Shown here: positions 1-4,306 of the stretch, in pieces
Position numbering within the stretch: the stretch's first letter is position 1
Layout of the letters: every line of letters begins with the position of its first letter
Assembly: GCA_025966215.1 (NCBI GenBank)
Contig: JAOPVM010000005.1
Coordinates: 1 to 5,318 of the forward strand
Direction of reading: 5' to 3'
From: Klenkia sp.
Lineage (GTDB): Bacteria > Actinomycetota > Actinomycetes > Mycobacteriales > Geodermatophilaceae
Length of the DNA: 5,318 nt
Translations under genes and position numbers: made by a program
The notes under the pieces: model-generated
What the model saw: only the letters and a program-made list of their open reading frames with translations
What the model was told of the DNA's origin: nothing
Databases searched by the model: none

Positions 1-1290
1 GACGGCCGGCACGTCGTCGGCGGCAACGACTGGTCCGCGCTGGCCGAGGCGCGACCGGCCGAGCCGCCCACGGTGTCGGTCGTCGTGCCGTACTACCGGG
101 CGCAGGCCGAGCTGGACCTGGTGCTCGCCGGGCTCGCCGGGCAGACCCACCCGGCGTCCCGGCTGCAGGTGGTGGTCGCCGACGACGGGTCGCCCGAGCC
201 GCCGCGGGTGCCGGCCGGGGTGACCGTCGTCCGGCAGGACGACCGCGGGTTCCGGGCCGCGGCAGCGCGCAACCTCGGCGCCCGGGCCGCCGACGGCGAC
301 GTGCTGCTCTTCCTGGACGGTGACACCGTGCCCGAGCCGGGCTACGTCGCCGAGCTGGCCGCGCTGCCCGCACTGCTCCCCGACGCGCTGGTCACCGGTC
401 GCCGTCGGCACGCCGACCTCACCGGGTGGACACCCGAGCGGCTGCACGCCTGGTTCACCGGCGGTCCGGCGCCCGAGGAGCTCACCGAGCCCGCCTGGCT
501 GCGGCAGGCCGGGTCGCTGCTGCACGCCGACGACCGCTCCTACCGGTTCGTGATCAGCGCCGTCATGGGCCTGGGCCGCGACCTGTTCAGCGAGGTGGGC
601 GGCTTCGACGAGACCTTCGGCGGCTACGGCGGGGAGGACTGGGAGCTGGCCCACCGGCTGCTGACCGCCGGCGCGGTGCTGGCCCACCGCGAGCGGGCGG
701 TCGCCTGGCACGACGGGCCCGACTGGGGACTGCGCGGGGACGACCCGGTCGCCGCCCGCCGGGAGAAGAACGCCGAGACGCGGTCGCTGGCCCGGTTGCT
801 GCCCGACCCGGCGGCCCGCGGCGTGGGCGGCTGGTGGCCGTACCCCGACGTCGTCGTCCGGATGGCCCCCGGTGCCGACGACGACGCGACCGTGCTCGGC
901 GTCCGATCGCTGCTGGCAGCCGGGCTGGACCTGCAGGTCTGGACCCCCGCCGCCGAGCTGCTCGACGGCGACCCCCGGGTGCACGCCGGGCAGCCCCCGT
1001 CGGCGGTGCTGGCCCGCTGCCGCACCCAGGTCGACCTCGTCGCCCCGCTGCTCTGGGCGCCTGGGGGACTGGCTGCCCTGGTCGACCGGGTGCGCCCGGG
1101 CGGGGTCGGGCAGGTGCGCGGTGGCGGGGTCACCGTCTCGGCCACCCGGGCACTGCGCCGGACGGCGCGCTGGCAGCCCGCACTGGGCCCGGACCTGCTG
1201 GAGACCCTCTTCGGCAGCACGGTGGTCGAGCCCGACGCGCAGTCCCCCGGCCCGCACCCCGACCTCGCCCACCACCTCCCGCGGCTCTGA
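1..1290 (+). CDS. Family 2 (GT-A fold) glycosyltransferase, 5'-partial
   Basis: The protein probably transfers a sugar from a nucleotide-sugar to a growing surface glycan; donor and acceptor cannot be read from the sequence. The frame is open from the first base. A GTG exists at 73, but it lies directly on the first core beta strand (SVVVPYY), and about 24 codons of plausible protein precede it, so the true start is likely upstream of the window. Numbering from that GTG, the nucleotide-binding motif ADDGS is at 36-40, AAARNLGA follows near 62-69, and the metal-binding DGD is at 82-84. GGYGGEDWELAHRL at 183-196 is the acceptor/catalytic motif of the galactosyltransferase-type C-terminal domain (Glyco_transf_7C-like). 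Residues about 259-370 form an extra region that resembles a degenerate second GT-A half without DDGS or DxD. There is no membrane segment, so it is probably cytoplasmic or peripheral. It converges on the STAS gene. The family call is firm; the substrate is unknown. Confidence 0.93.
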   Translation, partial: DGRHVVGGNDWSALAEARPAEPPTVSVVVPYYRAQAELDLVLAGLAGQTHPASRLQVVVADDGSPEPPRVPAGVTVVRQDDRGFRAAAARNLGARAADGDVLLFLDGDTVPEPGYVAELAALPALLPDALVTGRRRHADLTGWTPERLHAWFTGGPAPEELTEPAWLRQAGSLLHADDRSYRFVISAVMGLGRDLFSEVGGFDETFGGYGGEDWELAHRLLTAGAVLAHRERAVAWHDGPDWGLRGDDPVAARREKNAETRSLARLLPDPAARGVGGWWPYPDVVVRMAPGADDDATVLGVRSLLAAGLDLQVWTPAAELLDGDPRVHAGQPPSAVLARCRTQVDLVAPLLWAPGGLAALVDRVRPGGVGQVRGGGVTVSATRALRRTARWQPALGPDLLETLFGSTVVEPDAQSPGPHPDLAHHLPRL

Positions 1291-1318
1291 CGAGAAGCGC
1301 CCCTCTGGTCAGGTGGTG
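1270..1318. terminator. Possible bidirectional terminator: 8-bp inverted repeat around convergent stops
   Basis: CACCACCT at 1270-1277 is perfectly complementary to AGGTGGTG at 1311-1318. The 33-nt loop contains the TGA of the glycosyltransferase and most of the stop codon of the STAS gene; a small CTC/GAG stem (1285-1287 with 1292-1294) lies inside it. There is no U-tract on either side and the loop is long, so this is not a canonical intrinsic terminator. Its place between two convergent genes only 18 nt apart is the main argument. The arms also encode the C-terminal residues of both proteins, so the repeat may be chance. Confidence 0.28.
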
Positions 1319-1698
1319 TGGCGGCCGTCGACGATCTGGAAGCGGTGCCAGAGGCCGGAGAGCTGGAGCGGGCGGGCGACGGCGGTGGAGCCGACCAGCA
1401 GCTGCAGCTCCGAGCCGCGCCCCTCGAGCATGCGGTGCACCTGGACGACGGTGGACAGCCCGGCGGAGTTGAGGAACGTGACCCCGTGCAGGTCCAGCTG
1501 CATCTTCTTCGGCGGCTCGGCACCGAGCAGCAGGTCGGTGACCACCCGGATCAGCGGCTTGCGGGCCTCGGCGGTCAGCTCGCCGACCACGGTCACGCAG
1601 GTGACCCCGGGGGACGGCGTGGAGGTGGACACCTCGGGGGCGACGTCGACGTGGGCGTCGACCGGGCTCTCGGACGGCGGGGTGTCGGGGCTCGTCAT
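1309..1698 (-). CDS. STAS-domain protein, anti-sigma factor antagonist-like
   Basis: This 129-residue protein has a Pro/Ser/Thr-rich, probably disordered N-terminus (1-30) followed by a single STAS domain (about 31-127). In SpoIIAA/RsbV-type proteins the domain binds an anti-sigma kinase and is switched off by phosphorylation of a Ser at the start of the central helix. The matching segment here is DLHGVTFLNSAGLS (69-82), with Ser78 as candidate phosphoacceptor; Asn77 and Ala79 replace the Asp and Ser of the classical DSSGL, a variation common in actinobacterial STAS proteins. The ATG at 1698 is the only reasonable start, and no good Shine-Dalgarno sequence precedes it; a hairpin sits there instead. 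It follows the histidine kinase by 28 nt in the same direction, so it probably belongs to the same operon. No RsbW-like kinase or sigma factor is present in the window, so its partner is unknown. The domain call is firm and the regulatory role is inferred. Confidence 0.9.
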   Translation of the reverse strand: MTSPDTPPSESPVDAHVDVAPEVSTSTPSPGVTCVTVVGELTAEARKPLIRVVTDLLLGAEPPKKMQLDLHGVTFLNSAGLSTVVQVHRMLEGRGSELQLLVGSTAVARPLQLSGLWHRFQIVDGRHTT

Positions 1699-1702
1699 CT
1701 GC

Positions 1703-1718
1703 CAGCCGTACCCGGCTG
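1703..1718 (-). promoter_or_regulatory. Hairpin next to the STAS start codon
   Basis: In the 28-nt gap between kinase and STAS genes, CAGCCG and CGGCTG form a perfect 6-bp stem with a 4-nt loop (GGTA on the minus strand). Only four bases (GCAG) separate it from the ATG. The only SD-like bases (GGCTGG) are partly inside the 3' arm, so the structure could mask ribosome entry and lower STAS translation relative to the kinase. There is no U-run, so termination is unlikely. The structure is visible; the function is inferred. Confidence 0.35.
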
Positions 1719-1726
1719 CCCGACGA

Positions 1727-3262
1727 TCACGCCACGGAGTCCGGGTCGGCTTCCCGGGCGACCTCGGTGGCGTGCGGCAACCGGACGGTGAACACGGTGC
1801 GCCCGGGCTCGCTGGCCACCGACACCTGCCCGTCGTGCGCGGCGACCACGGCGTCCACGATCGCCAGGCCGAGCCCGGTCGAGCCGGCCTGCCGGGAGCG
1901 GGAGGAGTCGCCGCGGGCGAACCGCTCGAAGACGTGCGCGACCAGCTGCGGGGGGATGCCCGGACCGTCGTCGACCACCTGGAGCACCGCCCAGCCGCCC
2001 TCGGCGCGCAGCCGGACGGTCGCGGTGGTGCCCTCGGGGGTGTGCGTGCGGGCGTTGGCGAGCAGGTTGGCCAGCACCTGGTGCAGCCGCACCGGGTCCC
2101 CGGGCACCAGCACCCCGGCGTCGGGCAGGTCCACCCGCCAGTGGTGGTCCGGGCCGGCCACGTGGGCGTCGGAGACGGTGTCGACGACGAGGGCGGCGAG
2201 GTCCACCTCGCCCACGGACAGGTCGCGGCCGGCGTCCAGGCGGGCCAGCAGCAGCAGCTCCTCGACCAGCACCGACATCCGCACCGCCTCGGACTCGACC
2301 CGGCGCAGCGCGTGCCCCACCTCGGGCTGCACGTCGGTGTGCTGCCGGCGCACCAGCTCGGCGTACCCGCGGATGGAGGCCAGCGGGGTGCGCAGCTCGT
2401 GGCTGGCGTCGGCGACGAACTGGCGCACCTGGGTCTCGCTGGCCTGCCGGGCGGTGAGCGAGCCCTCCACGTGGTCCAGCAACCGGTTCAGCGCGGTGCC
2501 CACCTGGCCGACCTCGGTGCGGGTGTCGGTGTCCCCCGGCGGCACCCGCTCGGCCAGCGTGACCTCCCCGGTGGACAGCTGGAGCTCCGAGACCCGGGTC
2601 GCGGTGGCGGCGACCCGGTCCAGCGGGCGCAGTGTGCGGCGGATGACCACGGTGGCGGCGAAGGCCGCGGCGACCAGTCCGAGCAGGCCCACCAGCACCT
2701 CGACGGCGACCAGGTACCCCAGGGCCTGGCTGGCCCCCGACAGCGGGAGGCCGGTCACGATGACGTCGCCGTCGGGGGTCCGGCTGGCGACCACCCGGTA
2801 CTCGCCGAGGCCGCCGCCCAGGTCGACGGTGCGCGGGCCGCTGCCGGGGTCGACGGCGGCCACGGTCGCGCCCTGCCCGGCGGTGAGCGTGGTGGTCGCG
2901 AACCGGTCGCCGAGCACGGTCGAGGTCGCGCACTCCCCGTCGACGACCCGGGCGGTGAGCGTGCCGGCGCCCTGGCCGCGGACGTCGAGGAAGTCCGGCT
3001 CGTCGCCGTCGCCGTCGACGCTCTGCGGGGCGCCGCTGGGCGGGCCGTACCCCTGGGCGGTCTCGGTGGCCCGGTAGTCCGCGGCGGCCAGCCGCTCGTC
3101 GACCTGGCTGACCAGCTGGTGGCGCAGGGTCAGGGTGGAGACCAGCCCCACCAGGGCCAGCACCACGACCGTGGGGACGAGGAAGGCCACCAGCAGCCGC
3201 GCCTGCAACGACAGCCGCCGGCGGTGACCGGGGGGTGACGTCGCTGGCGCGGTGGGGGTCAC
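1727..3262 (-). CDS. Two-component sensor histidine kinase (HAMP-HisKA-HATPase)
   Basis: This 511-residue membrane kinase should autophosphorylate on His and pass the phosphate to the regulator encoded just upstream. A cytoplasmic, basic N-terminus (RRR at 14-16) leads into TM1 (about 22-46). An extracytoplasmic sensor region follows (about 47-180), with an acidic stretch at 83-93 and the protein's only Cys at 111. TM2 is about 181-207 and HAMP about 208-267. The HisKA H-box is SHELRTP with His288. The ATPase N-box is NLLANARTHTPEG (399-411), G1 is DDGPG (431-435), the F-box is FERF (445-448) and G2 is GLGLA (463-467), so all catalytic boxes are intact. The GTG start lies 7 nt after the regulator stop and has no SD sequence, so translation probably depends on reinitiation after the regulator. 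The overall style resembles actinobacterial TrcS/TcrY-type kinases. The stimulus is unknown; the neighbouring redox genes suggest redox, metal or envelope stress. Confidence 0.95.
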   Translation of the reverse strand: MTPTAPATSPPGHRRRLSLQARLLVAFLVPTVVVLALVGLVSTLTLRHQLVSQVDERLAAADYRATETAQGYGPPSGAPQSVDGDGDEPDFLDVRGQGAGTLTARVVDGECATSTVLGDRFATTTLTAGQGATVAAVDPGSGPRTVDLGGGLGEYRVVASRTPDGDVIVTGLPLSGASQALGYLVAVEVLVGLLGLVAAAFAATVVIRRTLRPLDRVAATATRVSELQLSTGEVTLAERVPPGDTDTRTEVGQVGTALNRLLDHVEGSLTARQASETQVRQFVADASHELRTPLASIRGYAELVRRQHTDVQPEVGHALRRVESEAVRMSVLVEELLLLARLDAGRDLSVGEVDLAALVVDTVSDAHVAGPDHHWRVDLPDAGVLVPGDPVRLHQVLANLLANARTHTPEGTTATVRLRAEGGWAVLQVVDDGPGIPPQLVAHVFERFARGDSSRSRQAGSTGLGLAIVDAVVAAHDGQVSVASEPGRTVFTVRLPHATEVAREADPDSVA

Positions 3263-3272
3263 TCGGGGGTCA
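3254..3272 (-). repeat. 8-bp direct repeat, 11-bp period, at the regulator/kinase junction
   Basis: TGACCCCC occurs twice on the minus strand (3272-3265 and 3261-3254), separated by GAG, so the unit repeats every 11 bp. The first copy begins with the stop codon of the response regulator; the second overlaps the GTG start of the kinase. OmpR/PhoB-family regulators typically bind tandem direct half-sites about 11 bp apart, so the geometry fits a binding site. It could equally be a short tandem duplication or a chance result of GC-rich coding sequence. Confidence 0.4.
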
Positions 3273-4022
3273 GACGGCGGGCTTGATCACGTACCCGGCG
3301 CCCCGCAGCGTGTGGATCATCGGGGAGCGACCGGCGTCGATCTTGCGGCGGAGGTAGGAGATGTAGAGCTCGACGATGTTGCCCTGGCCGCCGAAGTCGT
3401 ACTGCCACACGCGGTCCAGGATCTGGGCCTTGGACAGCACCCGCTTGGGGTTGCGCATCAGGTAGCGGAGCAGCTCGAACTCCGTCGCGGTCAGCCGCAC
3501 GTCGTCGCCGCTGCGGGTGACCTCGTGGGACTCCTCGTCCAGGGTGAGGTCGCCGACCACGAGCAGGCCGTCGTCGGCCACCACCCGGGAGGTGCGGCGC
3601 AGCAGGCCGCGCAGCCGGGCCGCGACCTCCTCGAGGCTGAACGGCTTGGTCACGTAGTCGTCGCCGCCGGCGGTGAGCCCGGCGATGCGGTCCTCCAGGG
3701 CGTCCTTGGCGGTCAGGAAGACCACCGGCACCAGCGGCTGGTCCGCCCGCACCCGGCGCAGCACCTCGAGGCCGTCCATGTCGGGGAGCATCACGTCCAG
3801 CACGACGGCGTCGGGGCGGAACTCCCGGGCGGCCTTGACGGCCTCGGTGCCGTCGGAGGCGGTCCTGACGTCCCAGCCCTCGTAGCGCAGGGCCATGGAG
3901 AGCAGCTCGCAGATCGAGCGCTCGTCGTCGACGACCAGCACCCGCAGGGCGCTGCCGTCCGGTCGGGTGAGCTGCGCCCGGGAGCCTGTCGAGGTGGGGA
4001 TCGTCGCGGTCATGGCCGTCAC
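3270..4022 (-). CDS. OmpR/PhoB-family response regulator (REC + winged helix)
   Basis: This 250-residue DNA-binding regulator is the likely phosphorylation target of the kinase encoded 7 nt downstream. Residues about 27-142 form the receiver domain. The acidic pocket is D32/D33, the phosphoacceptor is Asp76 in VVLDVMLP, the switch Thr is T104 (FLTAK) and the conserved Lys is K126 (VTKPFSLEE). A winged-helix DNA-binding domain spans about 153-248 (LTATEFELLRYLMRNP, then YISYLRRKID and IHTLRGAGYVIKP). It resembles mycobacterial TrcR/TcrX/PhoP-type regulators, but no orthologue can be assigned. I chose the GTG at 4022: it overlaps the ferredoxin stop as GTGA and lies 8 nt after AGGGAGGG. The ATG at 4013 would give 247 residues but is 17 nt from that SD. 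Longer upstream extensions are low-complexity Gly/Arg/Pro sequence that overlaps the ferredoxin gene and are not credible. Confidence 0.95.
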   Translation of the reverse strand: MTAMTATIPTSTGSRAQLTRPDGSALRVLVVDDERSICELLSMALRYEGWDVRTASDGTEAVKAAREFRPDAVVLDVMLPDMDGLEVLRRVRADQPLVPVVFLTAKDALEDRIAGLTAGGDDYVTKPFSLEEVAARLRGLLRRTSRVVADDGLLVVGDLTLDEESHEVTRSGDDVRLTATEFELLRYLMRNPKRVLSKAQILDRVWQYDFGGQGNIVELYISYLRRKIDAGRSPMIHTLRGAGYVIKPAV

Positions 4023-4306
4023 TGTGGGAGCCCTCCCTGCGCGTTCCCTGTGAGCACCCCAGGAGGTGTCTGTCGACCTGCCGAGCGACCGGAGTCGGCC
4101 GCACCGCGGTCCCGGTCCAGGTGCAGGGCCCGTGCCGGGCAGGCGGCGACCGCCCGGCGGGCCGGACGACGCAGCCCGTCCGGCAGCCCACCCGGGGCCA
4201 GCACCGGGTAGCCCCACTCGTCCAGGGCGATCGCCTCGGGCAGCAGCTCGGCGCACACGCCGTGCCCCTGGCAGCCGATCGGGTCCACCCGCAGCCGGTC
4301 GCTCAC
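4019..4306 (-). CDS. Small ferredoxin, [3Fe-4S] type
   Basis: This 95-residue soluble electron carrier has cluster ligands in the pattern C-x5-C-x37-C-P: Cys12 and Cys18 in CQGHGVC, and Cys56-Pro57. The missing central Cys of the usual CxxCxxC motif is the hallmark of single-cluster [3Fe-4S] ferredoxins, such as those serving actinobacterial P450s; a [4Fe-4S] cluster with a fourth non-Cys ligand cannot be excluded. The core ends near residue 64. About 30 further residues (Gly/Ser/Arg/Gln-rich, probably disordered) make it longer than the usual 63-70 residues; that stretch also carries the ribosome-binding site of the regulator gene. The GTG start overlaps the stop of the NuoF-like gene (GTGA), so the two are translationally coupled and the ferredoxin is the likely partner of that flavoprotein. 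No separate SD stands out; only a weak GGGG lies upstream. The family call is strong and the cluster type is inferred. Confidence 0.9.
   Translation of the reverse strand: MSDRLRVDPIGCQGHGVCAELLPEAIALDEWGYPVLAPGGLPDGLRRPARRAVAACPARALHLDRDRGAADSGRSAGRQTPPGVLTGNAQGGLPQ
4031..4038 (-). promoter_or_regulatory. Strong Shine-Dalgarno sequence that sets the regulator start
   Basis: AGGGAGGG on the minus strand lies inside the last codons of the ferredoxin gene, 8 nt before the GTG at 4022 and 17 nt before the ATG at 4013. The spacing favours the GTG, which also forms a GTGA overlap with the ferredoxin stop. It is the clearest ribosome-binding site in the minus-strand run, suggesting that the regulator is translated well in its own right as well as by coupling. 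Confidence 0.7.

Noticed and set aside
73..75. GTG at 73 as the true start of the glycosyltransferase
   Set aside because: It would begin inside the first core beta strand, no SD sequence precedes it, and the frame is open with plausible protein to the window edge.
624..1523. A 299-codon minus-strand frame overlapping the glycosyltransferase 3' end and the STAS gene
   Set aside because: It overlaps two well-supported genes and its Ser/Arg/Pro-rich product has no motif.
872..3238. A 788-codon open frame on the + strand opposite the STAS and kinase genes
   Set aside because: It is antisense to two genes with intact family motifs. Its protein is repetitive Gly/Arg/His/Ala-rich sequence with no domain, as expected for the complementary frame of high-GC coding DNA.
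3229..3262. GTGAC/GTCAC inverted pair around the kinase start
   Set aside because: Only 5 bp with a loop of over 20 nt in coding sequence, which is expected by chance in this composition.
4061..4068. AGGAGGTG, a strong SD-like sequence on the + strand
   Set aside because: No credible + strand gene follows; it is complementary to ferredoxin coding sequence.
4022..4080. A promoter for the regulator within the ferredoxin tail (TCGACA, 17 nt, TCACAG on the minus strand)
   Set aside because: The -10 match is poor and such matches are easily found by chance; the GTGA overlap and SD explain expression without it.
3252..4211. A 319-codon open frame on the + strand opposite the response regulator and ferredoxin
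   Set aside because: It mirrors the regulator gene and shows no recognisable domain; the minus-strand frame has a complete receiver and winged-helix domain.
4023..4256. An N-terminal extension of the response regulator up to an ATG at 4256
   Set aside because: The extra 78 residues are low-complexity Gly/Arg/Pro/Ala sequence lying entirely over the ferredoxin gene; the GTG at 4022 has the SD and the GTGA overlap.
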